Origin: Erythrobacter sp. 3-20A1M
GTDB lineage: Bacteria; Pseudomonadota; Alphaproteobacteria; Sphingomonadales; Sphingomonadaceae
Direction: 5' to 3'
DNA length: 64,000 nucleotides
Assembly: GCF_018636735.1 (NCBI RefSeq)
Contig: NZ_CP045200.1
Location: forward strand, 558,001 to 622,000
Position numbers and translations under genes: made by a program
Part shown: one piece after another, positions 25,544-34,678 of the stretch
How the letters are laid out: each line of letters starts with the position of its first letter
Numbering within the stretch: the first letter of the stretch is position 1
The notes under the pieces: model-generated
Databases searched by the model: none
Told to the model about the DNA's origin: nothing
What the model saw: the letters and a program-made list of their open reading frames with translations, nothing else

Positions 25544-26418
25544 CCCGGTTCCGCCACTTCCTCGCCGTGGACTGGTCGGGCGCGGCGGGTGAACGACACA
25601 AGGGGATCGCGCTGGCCATAGCCGAGGCGCGGGGCGGGCCGCCGGTGCTTCTGCCCGGTCGCCCGAGCTGGTCGCGGACCGATGTGCTCGCAGCTTCGCT
25701 GGACCTGCCGGAAGATACGCTGGTGGGGGTCGACCTAGGAATATCGCTGCCCTTCGCCGATTGCGGGGCGTTTTTCCCGGGCCTCCCCGAAAGCCCGCCC
25801 GATGCGCGATCGCTGTGGGCTCTGGTTGACCGGGTATGCGCGCAAGACGATCATCTTGCCGCGTCGGCGTTCGTCGACGATCCACGCTTCGCCCCGTATT
25901 TTCGCCGCCATGGCGGTCGCGAAGGCGAACGCTTCCGCTGTGACGACGCCGCGCACGGGCGCGGTCGCTTTCGCGTGACCGAGGCGCGGCAGGCGGAGAT
26001 GGGGTGCAAGCCCTACTCAAACTTCAACCTCGTCGGCGCGGCGCAGGTGGGGAAGTCGAGCCTGACCGGCATGCGCGTGCTGCACCGGCTCGGCGACCGG
26101 GTGCCGGTGTGGCCGGTCGATCCGCTGCCCGACAGCGGGTCGGTAATCGTCGAGATCTACACCGCTCTCGCCGCGCTGGAGGCGGGGCGCAGTGCCTCGC
26201 GCTCGAAGATGCGCAGCTACGAGGAACTGAACGGAGCGCTCGCCACACTGGGCTCGCCCACTCTTGCCCAGACCGGCCCGATCGACGATCACAGCGCCGA
26301 CGCGCTGCTCACCGCCGCGTGGCTGAGAAAGGTCGCGGGCGAACCCGCACGCTGGAACCCGGCGGGGCTGACGCCCGAGATCGCCCATACCGAGGGCTGG
26401 ACTTTCGGCGTCGCCTGA
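25540..26418 (+). CDS. RNase H-like fold protein (DUF429-like) coupled to rarA
   Basis: The 292-residue product starts FLAVDWSGAAGERHKGIALAIAEA, which resembles the first strand and acidic residue of the RNase H-like DUF429 fold. A second acidic strand VGVDLGISLPFADCG and a third region SVIVEIYTALAALEAG and IDDHSADALLTAAWL (late acidic His/Asp) complete a plausible active-site set. Nuclease activity is an inference. The ATGA overlap with rarA implies coupled translation, so a role in DNA processing is possible. tRNA-Thr follows 19 bases later. Confidence 0.6.
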   Translation: MTRFRHFLAVDWSGAAGERHKGIALAIAEARGGPPVLLPGRPSWSRTDVLAASLDLPEDTLVGVDLGISLPFADCGAFFPGLPESPPDARSLWALVDRVCAQDDHLAASAFVDDPRFAPYFRRHGGREGERFRCDDAAHGRGRFRVTEARQAEMGCKPYSNFNLVGAAQVGKSSLTGMRVLHRLGDRVPVWPVDPLPDSGSVIVEIYTALAALEAGRSASRSKMRSYEELNGALATLGSPTLAQTGPIDDHSADALLTAAWLRKVAGEPARWNPAGLTPEIAHTEGWTFGVA

Positions 26419-26437
26419 TCGAAAGGCGCTGTTCAGT

Positions 26438-26513
<76 letters not shown>

Positions 26514-26589
26514 AGATCTCCGCAAGCCGCAGACGTGACGTGTTCTGAACCGTTGCGACGAACGCCGGACTATCGTATTCCATGAAATC

Positions 26590-26681
26590 GATGCGCGCGA
26601 CACGGTGAATCTCCCTGCCGTAGCACGGGCCCGCCGGTCCGGAGCGCGATGCGAGGGACATGGGAGTCCTCGCCGCGCATC
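26590..26681. repeat. Structured element, copy 1 (possible non-coding RNA or mobile repeat)
   Basis: The outer stem GATGCGCG (26590-26597) pairs with CGCGCATC (26674-26681). An inner stem CTCCC (26611-26615) pairs with GGGAG (26662-26666). Inside are a small hairpin CCGT-AGC-ACGG and a second one CGC-GAT-GCG. It shares its core with copy 2 (GCCGTAGCACGGG and TCCGGAGCGC). No protein-coding frame of merit covers it; the orientation is not known. This and copy 2 fill most of the 388-base gap between tRNA-Thr and queF. Confidence 0.6.
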
Positions 26682-26730
26682 ACCCCTCCCGTTTGCCTCC
26701 GCTAAGGTCGCCCGTTATTGATATTGCCGC

Positions 26731-26820
26731 GGCGCGCGCGACACGGTGATGTCTGTAGGCCGTAGCACGGGTTTTCGATCCGGAGCGCATTGCGGGAGAT
26801 TACAGGCCCCGCCGCGCGCC
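26731..26820. repeat. Structured element, copy 2 with compensatory changes
   Basis: The outer stem GGCGCGCG (26731-26738) pairs with CGCGCGCC (26813-26820). The inner stem GTCTGTA (26751-26757) pairs with TACAGGC (26801-26807), one G-U included. The hairpin CCGT-AGC-ACGG is identical to copy 1; CGC-ATT-GCG is the second. Relative to copy 1, two outer and three inner base pairs have changed on both sides while pairing is kept. Confidence 0.6.
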
Positions 26821-26901
26821 GCATCCTGGCTCGCCGGGAAGAGCGCCCCGATTGGGTGGGCCTCTTACTCGTCCAGTAACTGATTTCCTCTCAAGCTCGT
26901 C

Positions 26902-27360
26902 CTAACCCCGCCCGCGATAGCTTGCCACGCCCTGATCGGGCACCCAGAGCCCCTCGGGCGGGGCGGCGGTCTGCCAGAACACGTCGATAGGGATGCCGCC
27001 GCGCGGATACCAATAGCCGCCGATCCGCAGCCAGCGGGGCTTCATCTCTTCCGCCAGCCGCTGGCCGATACCGACCGTCACATCCTCGTGAAACCCGCAA
27101 TGGTTGCGGAAGGAGCCGAGGAACAGCTTCAGGCTCTTGCTCTCGACGATCGTTTCGCCGGGCGCGTAATCGAGCACCAGATGCGCGAAATCCGGCTGGC
27201 CGGTCACGGGGCACAGGCTGGTGAATTCCGGCGCGGCGAACCGCACCAGATACAGGCTGCCGGCCCGCGGATTGGGGACGTAGTCCAGCTCGGCCTCTTC
27301 CGGCGAGGCGGGCAGCGGGCTCGATTGGCCGAGAAAACGGGGAGTGCCTGTGTCGCTCAT
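26902..27360 (-). CDS. queF: NADPH-dependent 7-cyano-7-deazaguanine reductase (preQ0 reductase)
   Basis: QueF reduces preQ0 to preQ1 in queuosine synthesis. The 152-residue single-domain (YkvM-like) form has the catalytic Cys50 in [15 protein letters not shown], with the catalytic Asp57, the QueF motif [21 protein letters not shown] and the closing [15 protein letters not shown]. The ATG at 27358-27360 is used; a long open frame upstream is a shadow. It is divergent from the membrane protein gene at 27483. No preQ1 aptamer is seen in its leader. Confidence 0.96.
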   Translation of the reverse strand: MSDTGTPRFLGQSSPLPASPEEAELDYVPNPRAGSLYLVRFAAPEFTSLCPVTGQPDFAHLVLDYAPGETIVESKSLKLFLGSFRNHCGFHEDVTVGIGQRLAEEMKPRWLRIGGYWYPRGGIPIDVFWQTAAPPEGLWVPDQGVASYRGRG

Positions 27361-27403
27361 GCGCCGCATGTGCCGCGATCGCGCGCGTGACACAAGCCGC
27401 CGA

Positions 27404-27431
27404 TTGACCATGCGGATTAACAGCGTATTCA
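27404..27431 (+). promoter_or_regulatory. Probable sigma-70 promoter for the gene at 27483
   Basis: TTGACC (27404-27409) and TATTCA (27426-27431) are 16 bases apart, and the predicted start at about 27438 leaves a 45-base leader. Hexamer match only. Confidence 0.4.
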
Positions 27432-27482
27432 GCGCCGCCTCTGTCTTACCGTGCCTTGCCTGCTTGCCTGGTGTCGCCGCAA

Positions 27483-28661
27483 ATGATCCGCCCCGCCTCG
27501 ATACGTCTGTCCATCCTGCTGCTGACAGTGGCGAGCGCGCCCGCCGCGGCGCAGTCCGTGCCGGATTTCCGCCTGCCGCCGCAGGAAACGCCGACGCCGC
27601 ACGTGCAAGGGCCGGTCGATCCGGACAATCCCGTCCCCGCCCAGCCGCGCGTGATCCGCACGCCGACGCCTTCCGCCTCGCCCACTCCGCGCGCGACCGC
27701 CATCCCGACGCCGAACCCCACGGCTGCACCCACCCGCGGCACGCCGCAACGCCAGCCGACTATCGTCCTGCCCGACACGGTGCCATCCGCGACTCCCGTG
27801 CGCCGTTCCGAAGCGGCCCCGGCGCGCGTCGCACCCTCGCCGACCGGGTCTGCCGCACCGGAGACGGGCGCGACCCAGGAGCCTGCCGGACCGCTGTCCG
27901 ACTTCACTTCGCCCGCGCTCCCGCCGCCCGGCACCGATAAAGATACCGCCGCGGCGGCCCAACCCACCGAGCCGGACGGGGGTCTGGAATGGTGGATGGT
28001 CGCGCTTGCGGTCCTGATCGCCGCCGGTATCGGCTTCGCGATCTTCCGCGGGCGTCGGCATTCCCATGGTTCCACAGTCGAAGCGCCTGTGATCGAGCGG
28101 CCGCGGGTCGATCGCACCGCCGCCCCTGCCGCCGCAACAAACACACCGGCGTCCGCCGAACCCGGCCCTGTCGGCGGATCGGTGCAGCATCGGCTGGAAC
28201 TCACCGCCGATGCGCTGCGCGTGGTTCGCAGCTTTGCCAACGTTACGCTCGCCTATCGCTTCGCTATCGCCAATCGCGGCAGTGCGCCGGTAACGCACCT
28301 GCGGATCGCGGGCGATCTCGCCAGCGCGCACGGTAGCGCGCCGGTCGACCGCCAGTTGGCTGATGCCTCCGCCGCGTTTCCCCTGCTGCACGAGGTCGAG
28401 AGCCTCGCGCCGGGCGAGGAACACGAGTTCAAGGGCGAGGTCCGCCTGCCGCTCCAGTCCGTGCAACCGATCTGGCAGGGCAAGGCCCCGCTGATCGTGC
28501 CGCTGTTGCGGCTGGTGCTGTCGGCAGACGAGATCGCTCCGGCTCCGCATACGCTGGTCGTCGGGCGGCGTCCGGCCGAGCCGGGCGCGCGGCTGCAACC
28601 CTTCCGGCTGGACGAGCAGGTGCAGACCTATCGCGACGTGGCGACCCGCGCGCTCGCCTGA
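27483..28661 (+). CDS. Pro/Thr-rich single-pass membrane protein of unknown function
   Basis: The 392-residue product has a signal peptide (residues 1-24, cleavage likely after AAAQ). A low-complexity Pro/Thr/Ala stretch spans about 30-165 ([20 protein letters not shown]) and one membrane helix 170-188 ([19 protein letters not shown]) with a basic RGRR stop. The C-terminal domain of about 200 residues looks like a beta-rich fold ([36 protein letters not shown]). The layout suggests an envelope-spanning protein, with the C-terminal domain inside if the signal peptide is cleaved. I do not recognise a named family. It may share a transcript with sseA and metC. Confidence 0.7.
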   Translation: MIRPASIRLSILLLTVASAPAAAQSVPDFRLPPQETPTPHVQGPVDPDNPVPAQPRVIRTPTPSASPTPRATAIPTPNPTAAPTRGTPQRQPTIVLPDTVPSATPVRRSEAAPARVAPSPTGSAAPETGATQEPAGPLSDFTSPALPPPGTDKDTAAAAQPTEPDGGLEWWMVALAVLIAAGIGFAIFRGRRHSHGSTVEAPVIERPRVDRTAAPAAATNTPASAEPGPVGGSVQHRLELTADALRVVRSFANVTLAYRFAIANRGSAPVTHLRIAGDLASAHGSAPVDRQLADASAAFPLLHEVESLAPGEEHEFKGEVRLPLQSVQPIWQGKAPLIVPLLRLVLSADEIAPAPHTLVVGRRPAEPGARLQPFRLDEQVQTYRDVATRALA

Positions 28662-28701
28662 TCCTCGACCGCGCGCCACTTGCACGCTATCGCGGCCCGC
28701 A

Positions 28702-29541
28702 ATGCTGATCCATCCCGACACGCTCGCCGCCCGGCTGGGCGAACCCGCTCTCGCCAACGCCGACGCCTCGCTCCACCTTCCGTCGGCAGAACGCGACGCG
28801 CGCGCAGATTTCGAGAGGGCGCATATCCCGTCCGCCCGGTATTTGACCCTGGCCGAGCTGGCGGAGCCCGACAGCCCCCTGCCGGGAAAGATACCTTCGC
28901 CCGCGACCTTCCGGCACCACTTGGAAGCGCGCGGCATCGGCGATGGCAGCGCGGTGGTACTGTACGACGATAGCGCGCTGCGCAGTGCCTGTCGGGCGTG
29001 GTTTCTGTTCGATCTGTTCGGGCTGGACGCGCAGGTGCTCGACTGCCGCTTCTCCGCCTGGCGGGAGAGCGGACGCCCGACCGCTTCCCGCGCATGGCAC
29101 GGCGAAGCGGCCCCCCTCGGCCCCATCGCGGCCGACCGCGCGAAGCTGCGCGACAAGCAGGAAATGCTCGACAATCTGACCACCCATGCGGACCAGGTCG
29201 TGGATGCGCGCGATGCGGGTCGGTTCACCGGCGAAACCGAGGATAATGTGCATAATCTGCCCGGTGGGCATATCCCCGGGGCCCGCAATCTGCCGTACAC
29301 TCGGCTGCTGCGGGAGGACGGTGGTTTCCTGCCCGCTCCCGAAATCCGCGAGGCATTCCTCGGCGCGGGGATCGATCCCGATAGGCCCGTCGTGGCGACT
29401 TGCGGCAGCGGAGTGACCGCATCGGTGCTGGTCTTCGCGCTCAAGCTGATCGGTGCACCGCACGTCGCCCTCTATGACGGGAGCTGGTCGGAATGGGGGG
29501 CGGATCCAGACACTCCAAAGGAAAAAGGGCCAGCGGCATGA
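28702..29541 (+). CDS. sseA: Sulfurtransferase, tandem rhodanese (thiosulfate or 3-mercaptopyruvate type)
   Basis: The 279-residue protein has two rhodanese domains. The first is inactive (FERAHIPSARYLTLAELAEP, VVLYDDSALRSACRAWFLFDLFG). The second has the active loop CGSGVTAS with Cys234, and the family-specific DARDAGRFTGETED. The CGSGVTA loop favours 3-mercaptopyruvate sulfurtransferase over thiosulfate. Its stop overlaps the metC start by 4 bases (ATGA), so the two sulfur enzymes are coupled. Confidence 0.88.
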   Translation: MLIHPDTLAARLGEPALANADASLHLPSAERDARADFERAHIPSARYLTLAELAEPDSPLPGKIPSPATFRHHLEARGIGDGSAVVLYDDSALRSACRAWFLFDLFGLDAQVLDCRFSAWRESGRPTASRAWHGEAAPLGPIAADRAKLRDKQEMLDNLTTHADQVVDARDAGRFTGETEDNVHNLPGGHIPGARNLPYTRLLREDGGFLPAPEIREAFLGAGIDPDRPVVATCGSGVTASVLVFALKLIGAPHVALYDGSWSEWGADPDTPKEKGPAA

Positions 29542-30746
29542 GCGAGAAGCGCGAGAAGGGCACCGGGACGCGACTGGTCGAGGCCGGGCGGCGGCGCGAA
29601 TGGACGGGGCCGGTGGTCAATCCGCCGGTCTGGCGCGCCAGCACGCATCTGTTCGACAGCGATGCCGACCGGCGCGCAGGCGGCCGCGCGAATGCGGACG
29701 GACATTTTCACTACGGTCGCCGGGGCGCACCCACGCAATGGGCGCTGGCCGATGCGCTGACCGAGCTGGAGCCGGGGGCGCACGGCACAATGCTCTATCC
29801 CAGCGGCACCGCCGCGCTGGCAGGCGCTCTGCTGGCGGTGCTCAAGGCAGGCGACGTGCTGCTGTGCACCGACAACGTGTACGAGCCCACACGCGCCATC
29901 GCGGACGACCTGCTTGCACGGTACGGCATCGAAACGCGCTATTTCGACCCGCGCGATCTCGATGGTTTCGCCGCGCTGTTCTGCGATCGGAAGGCGGCGG
30001 TGATGCTGGAAAATCCCGGCAGCCTGACGATGGAGCTGTGCGACGTCCCCGCCCTCGCCGCGATCGCGCGCGAGCATGGGGCGGTGAGCCTGCTCGACAA
30101 CACCTGGGCCGGGCCGCTCGGCTTTCCCGCCCTGGAACGCGGCGTCGATATCACGGTGATGAGCCTGACCAAGCATGTCGGCGGGCATTCGGATGCGATG
30201 ATGGGGTCCGCCGCAACCGGCGACGCGTCCCTCTATCGCAAGCTACGCCATACTGCGCAGCTACTCGGCCAGATCGTGTCGCCCGACGATGCGGCGCTGA
30301 TGCTGCGCGGCCTGCGCACGATGGGCTTGCGGTTGGACCGCACCGCGGCGAGCGGCCTGAGGATTGCCGAATGGCTGGGTGGCCGGGCGGAGGTGGCGCA
30401 GGTGCTGTGCCCGATGCTGCCCGGCTCCGCCGATCATGAGCTGTGGCAACGCGACTTCACCGGCGGTTGCGGCCTGCTCAGCTTCGTCCTGCACGACCGC
30501 ACGGCGCAGCAGCGTGAAGCCTTCGTCGATGCGCTCGAAATGTTCGGCATCGGCTATAGCTGGGGCGGCTTCGAGAGCCTGGTCGTCCCCTTCGACCCGG
30601 CCCCGATCCGCCCGGCGAGCGGCTGGCCGCCACGTGATTTCGCGCCGGAGGACCGGCTCGGCGTGCGGCTCGCCATCGGGCTGGAGGACCCGGACGATCT
30701 GATCGCCGACCTTGACCGGGCATTTGCCGCGATGGATACCCCGTAA
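29538..30746 (+). CDS. metC: Cystathionine beta-lyase (Cys/Met metabolism PLP enzyme)
   Basis: The 402-residue product belongs to the Cys/Met PLP-dependent family. It has YGRRGAPTQWALADALTELE, the substrate/PLP loop YPSGTAAL, DNTWAGPLGFPAL and the PLP lysine K212 in MSLTKHVGGHSD. The alphaproteobacterial cystathionine beta-lyase pattern (YSWGGFESLVVP near the C-terminus) supports the call over cystathionine gamma-synthase. It would convert cystathionine to homocysteine, pyruvate and ammonia. It is coupled to sseA. Confidence 0.88.
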   Translation: MSEKREKGTGTRLVEAGRRREWTGPVVNPPVWRASTHLFDSDADRRAGGRANADGHFHYGRRGAPTQWALADALTELEPGAHGTMLYPSGTAALAGALLAVLKAGDVLLCTDNVYEPTRAIADDLLARYGIETRYFDPRDLDGFAALFCDRKAAVMLENPGSLTMELCDVPALAAIAREHGAVSLLDNTWAGPLGFPALERGVDITVMSLTKHVGGHSDAMMGSAATGDASLYRKLRHTAQLLGQIVSPDDAALMLRGLRTMGLRLDRTAASGLRIAEWLGGRAEVAQVLCPMLPGSADHELWQRDFTGGCGLLSFVLHDRTAQQREAFVDALEMFGIGYSWGGFESLVVPFDPAPIRPASGWPPRDFAPEDRLGVRLAIGLEDPDDLIADLDRAFAAMDTP

Positions 30747-30750
30747 CCGC

Positions 30751-31904
30751 ATGCTGCTGTTCGCCTCTTCCTCCGTTCCCCAGTCGATCACCGATCTCGC
30801 GCCGAGCGAAGCGCCGATCCCGACCGACACGGGGAGCGCCACGGCCAGCGCCTCTGCCACGCCGGTGCCCACCGCGACCCCGTCGCCCGCCGAAACCGCG
30901 GCGGCCGCGGACGACATCCGCGAGGCGGTGAACCAGAAGAGCCAGACCGTCGGCGACATCGTCGACAAGCTCGATTCGATGGCGATCACCGTCGGCAAGT
31001 TCCACATCTCTGTGTGGGACGTGATGGTCTGGGCGATGATTATCGCCCTCGTCATCGTGCTGGCCTATCTGCTGACCAAGGCCTCGCACGCATTGCTGAA
31101 GCGCCTGACCAAGCTCGACATGGCGCAGCGGCTGCTGGCCGAGAAACTGGTCTCGATCGCAGTGTGGGCGGGCTCGATCCTGCTCGGCATCGATCTGCTA
31201 GGGATCGACCTGACCGCGCTGGCGGTTTTCTCCGGCGCGTTCGGCCTTGCCATCGGTTTCGGTTTGCAGAAGACCTTCGGCAACCTGATCGCGGGGATCA
31301 TCCTGCTGATGGATCGCTCGATCAAGCCGGGCGACGTCATCGCGACGGCCGATTCCACCGGCAATTTCGTGTTCGGCCAAATCCGCAAGATCGGCATCCG
31401 CGCGGTGTCGATCACCACGCGGGATCAGCGCGAATACCTGATCCCGAACGAGAACCTGATGGTCAATCAGGTCGAAAACTGGTCCTATTCGAGCAAGAAC
31501 GTGCGCATTCAGGTGCCCGTCGGCGTTTCCTACCAATGCGACATCAAGCTGGCCGAGGAACTGATGCTCGAGGCGGCGAAGAGCGCCAAGCGCGTACTTG
31601 CCTCGCCGCCGCCGCTCGTCTGGCTCGACAATTACGGCAACAGCTCGGTCGATTTCATCATCAGTGCTGGATCAACGATCCGGAGGCGGGCGTCGGCAAC
31701 ATCAAGTCCGACGTGCTCAAGCGGCTGTGGGACCTGTTCCAGGAAAACGACGTCGAAATCCCCTTCCCGCAGCGAGATCTCAACCTGCGGCACAACGAAC
31801 AGTTCGACCAGCTCGTCGCCGCGATCGCGCAGCGGGTCGCTCCGCCGCAGAAAAAAGAGGGGGGGGAAGGCGAAAACCGGGATATCGCCGACAAGGATAG
31901 CTAG
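30751..31904 (+). pseudogene. Small-conductance mechanosensitive channel (MscS family), frameshifted
   Basis: From ATG 30751 the product has a Thr/Ala/Pro-rich N-terminus and three membrane helices (about 90-190). The MscS pore and beta domain follow ([55 protein letters not shown]). At about residue 304 the frame breaks: the family sequence DFIIS continues as [21 protein letters not shown] only in the +2 frame, ending at 31904. One base is missing near 31664 (AGTGC where AGCTGC-type sequence is expected). Read without the shift it gives a Ser/Arg-rich nonsense tail to 31968. Either a real loss of the C-terminal cage domain or a sequencing slip. Confidence 0.8.
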
Positions 31905-31998
31905 CGCCCCGCAAACGCGCGCTTTCAAAATTTCAGCTACCAGAGCGGCCACGCATTCTCGTTGGTGAAGGTCGCCGGGCACGCGCATCTATCTTCGC

Positions 31999-32757
31999 AT
32001 GCAAGATTGCGGAACCATCCACCTCGTCGGCGCTGGTCCGGGCGACCCCGACCTGCTCACGCTGCGCGCGGCGCGCCTGATCGGGCGAGCCCGCCTGATC
32101 GTGCACGACGGGCTCGTCTCGCCCGAGATACTCGCCCTCGCGCGTTCCGACGCCCGGCTGGTCTCCGTCGCGAAGCAGCGCGCGCGCCATACGCTGCCGC
32201 AGGACGAGATCAACGCCCTGCTGGTCCGCGAAGCGCGCGCCGGCCACGATGTCGTGCGCCTCAAGGGCGGCGATCCGTTCGTCTTCGGTCGCGGGGGCGA
32301 GGAAGCCGAGGCGGCGCGAGCGGCGGGCGTCCCGGTCGCGATCGTGCCCGGCATCAGCGCCGCGAACGGCGCGGCGGCTGCGGCGCAAATCCCGCTGACC
32401 CATCGCGACGCCTCCAGCATCGTCAGCTTCGTCGCGGGCCAGTGCAAGGGGCTGTCCGAACAGGACTGGGCCGGGCTTGCCGGGCCGGGCCGTACGCTGG
32501 TGATCTACATGGGTGTGAAGACCGCACCGCAGATCGCTGAAAAGCTGATGGCCGATGGCCTCGCGCCCGACATGCCCGTCGCGGTGATCGAGAACGGCGC
32601 GCGGCCGGAGATGCGCGTGTTGCGCGCGCCACTGGCTGGTCTGCCGGACTTAATCGTGGACGAACAGGTCGTGAGCCCGGCGCTGATCGTGATCGGCGCG
32701 GTGACCGCACGGACCGACACCGTGCTCGCACAGACAGCGATGGAGGCGGCGCTGTGA
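31999..32757 (+). CDS. cobA: Uroporphyrinogen-III C-methyltransferase (SUMT)
   Basis: The enzyme adds two methyl groups to uroporphyrinogen III to give precorrin-2, the branch point to siroheme and cobalamin. The 252-residue product has IHLVGAGPGDPDLLTLRA (SAM site), DVVRLKGGDPFVFGRGGEEAEA, PGISAANGAAAAAQIPLTHR and the VIENGARPEMRV region. It is a stand-alone SUMT and heads the sulfite-reduction operon, so its product is probably routed to siroheme via the dehydrogenase at 11695. It overlaps the next gene by 4 bases (GTGA). Confidence 0.94.
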   Translation: MQDCGTIHLVGAGPGDPDLLTLRAARLIGRARLIVHDGLVSPEILALARSDARLVSVAKQRARHTLPQDEINALLVREARAGHDVVRLKGGDPFVFGRGGEEAEAARAAGVPVAIVPGISAANGAAAAAQIPLTHRDASSIVSFVAGQCKGLSEQDWAGLAGPGRTLVIYMGVKTAPQIAEKLMADGLAPDMPVAVIENGARPEMRVLRAPLAGLPDLIVDEQVVSPALIVIGAVTARTDTVLAQTAMEAAL

Positions 32758-33050
32758 TAATCCTTACCGGCAACGATCTGAAAACCGGCGCGGTGGTGTG
32801 GTGGACCGGCAGAGCCTGGTCGCTCCAGGTGGACGACGCGGTGGATGTGGGCGATCAGGCCGACGCCATCGCGCGCAGCGAAGAGGCGGCGCGGCACGTC
32901 AACGTGCCCTACGCGATCGAGGCGGAGCAGACCGCCGACGGCGTGCGGCCCGCGCATATCAAGGACCGCGTCCGCGCGCTCGGCCCGACCGTCCGCCCCG
33001 ACCTCACTCTCAAACCCGCCGATCCCGAAGCCGGCAACTGGGTGATCTGA
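32754..33050 (+). CDS. DUF2849 domain protein in the sulfite-reduction operon
   Basis: This 98-residue protein begins at GTG 32754 overlapping the cobA stop. It shows the DUF2849 pattern: ILTGNDLKTGAVVWWTGRAW, then an alternating strand/helix region and RPAHIKDRVRALGPTVRPD near the C-terminus. DUF2849 genes recur between SUMT and cysI in alphaproteobacteria, which ties it to sulfite reduction, but no activity is known. The cysI start overlaps its stop (TGATG). Confidence 0.85.
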   Translation: MIILTGNDLKTGAVVWWTGRAWSLQVDDAVDVGDQADAIARSEEAARHVNVPYAIEAEQTADGVRPAHIKDRVRALGPTVRPDLTLKPADPEAGNWVI

Positions 33051-34678
33051 TGTATCGATACGACCAATACGACCAGGCGATGGTCGACGCCCGGGTGGAG
33101 GAATTCCGCGACCAGGCGCAGCGCCGGCTGGAAGGCAAGCTGACCGAGGACCAGTTCAAGCCGCTGCGGCTGATGAACGGCCTCTACCTCCAGCTCCACG
33201 CTTACATGCTGCGCGTCGCGGTGCCTTATGGCACGCTCAGTTCCACGCAGATGCGCGCACTCGCCGACATCGCGGAGAAGTACGACCGCGGTTACGGCCA
33301 TTTCACCACCCGCCAGAACATCCAGTACAACTGGATCAAGCTGGAGGATGCCGCCGACATCCTCGCCGATCTGGCGACGGTGGAGATGCATGCGATCCAG
33401 ACCAGCGGGAACTGCATCCGCAATATCAGCTCCGACCATTTCGCCGGCGCCGCCGCGGACGAAGTCGCCGATCCGCGCCCCTATGCCGAGCTGCTGCGCC
33501 AATGGTCGAGCTTCCACCCCGAATTCAGCTACCTGCCGCGCAAGTTCAAGTTCTGCGTGATCGCGTCGGAAACCGACCGCGCGGCAATGCGGCTGCATGA
33601 TATCGGCATCCGCATCGTCGAGCGTGACGGAGAGCTTGGTGCGCAGTTCTACGTCGGCGGCGGCATGGGCCGCACCCCGATGATCGCGCCGATGATCCGC
33701 GACTTCGTGCCGCTCGACCAGCTCGTCACCTACGCGGAAGCCTGCTTGCGCGTCTACAACCGCCACGGTCGGCGCGACAACAAGTACAAAGCGCGGATCA
33801 AAATCCTGGTCCACGAGCTGGGCGCGGAGGAATATACCCGCCAGGTGGGGGAAGAGTTCGCGCACCTGCTCGATCAGGGCATCGAACCGCCCCTGGCAGA
33901 GCTGGAGCGGATCAAGGGCTATTTTGGCGATCCGGACCTGCCGGAGACGGGTGAGGAAATCGATCGGTCGGACCCGGACTTCGCGCTCTGGGTCGAACGC
34001 AACACTCATCCGCACAAGGTGCCGGGCCACGTCGCCGCGGTGATCTCGCTCAAGCCCGTCGGCGGCATCCCCGGCGATGCCACCGCGGAACAGATGCGCC
34101 TGATGGCCGACCTCGCCGAGCGCTATTCCCACGACGAGCTGCGGGTCATGCACACGCAGAACATCGTGCTACCGCATGTGGCCGAGGCCGATCTGGCCGC
34201 GATCTGGAAAAAGCTCGCCGAAGCGGGGCTTGCCGCACCCAATCTCGACACGGTGGAGGATATCATCGCCTGCCCGGGGCTAGACTATTGCAGCCTTGCC
34301 AATGCTCGCTCGATTCCCGTGGCGCAGAAGATTTCGGAGCGGTTCGCCGCCACCGGCAAGACCGGCGAGCTGGGTCAGCTCAAGCTGAAGATTTCCGGCT
34401 GCATCAATGCCTGCGGGCACCATCATGCGGGCCATATCGGCATCCTCGGCGTCGACCGAAAAGGCGTCGAAAACTACCAGCTCCTTCTCGGCGGTAGCGA
34501 GGCGGAGGATTGCTCGCTGGGCAAGATCACCGGCCCCGGCTTCGACGAGGCGGGCGTGGTCGATGCGATCGAAACCGTGACCGACCTCTATTTGCGCGAG
34601 CGCACCGATGGCGAGCGCTTCCTCGATACCTATCGCCGCATCGGCATGGAGCCGTTCAAGGAGGCGCTGTATGGCTGA
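33050..34678 (+). CDS. cysI: Sulfite reductase hemoprotein (siroheme/4Fe-4S, nitrite/sulfite reductase family)
   Basis: The 542-residue protein reduces sulfite to sulfide. The two ferredoxin-like repeats and siroheme domains are visible, with GYGHFTTRQNIQYNWIKLED, TSGNCIRNISSDHFAG and the cluster cysteines at 408 and 414 (CPGLDYC) and at 451 and 455 (GCINACGHHHAGHIG). Operon context (SUMT, DUF934, CysH) supports sulfite rather than nitrite as the substrate. No separate CysJ flavoprotein is present, so the electron donor may be ferredoxin or another reductase. The stop overlaps DUF934 by 8 bases. Confidence 0.93.
   Translation: MYRYDQYDQAMVDARVEEFRDQAQRRLEGKLTEDQFKPLRLMNGLYLQLHAYMLRVAVPYGTLSSTQMRALADIAEKYDRGYGHFTTRQNIQYNWIKLEDAADILADLATVEMHAIQTSGNCIRNISSDHFAGAAADEVADPRPYAELLRQWSSFHPEFSYLPRKFKFCVIASETDRAAMRLHDIGIRIVERDGELGAQFYVGGGMGRTPMIAPMIRDFVPLDQLVTYAEACLRVYNRHGRRDNKYKARIKILVHELGAEEYTRQVGEEFAHLLDQGIEPPLAELERIKGYFGDPDLPETGEEIDRSDPDFALWVERNTHPHKVPGHVAAVISLKPVGGIPGDATAEQMRLMADLAERYSHDELRVMHTQNIVLPHVAEADLAAIWKKLAEAGLAAPNLDTVEDIIACPGLDYCSLANARSIPVAQKISERFAATGKTGELGQLKLKISGCINACGHHHAGHIGILGVDRKGVENYQLLLGGSEAEDCSLGKITGPGFDEAGVVDAIETVTDLYLRERTDGERFLDTYRRIGMEPFKEALYG

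Noticed and set aside
27361-27482. Possible preQ1 riboswitch in the queF leader
   Set aside because: The short C-rich hairpin and A-rich tail of preQ1 aptamers are not present.
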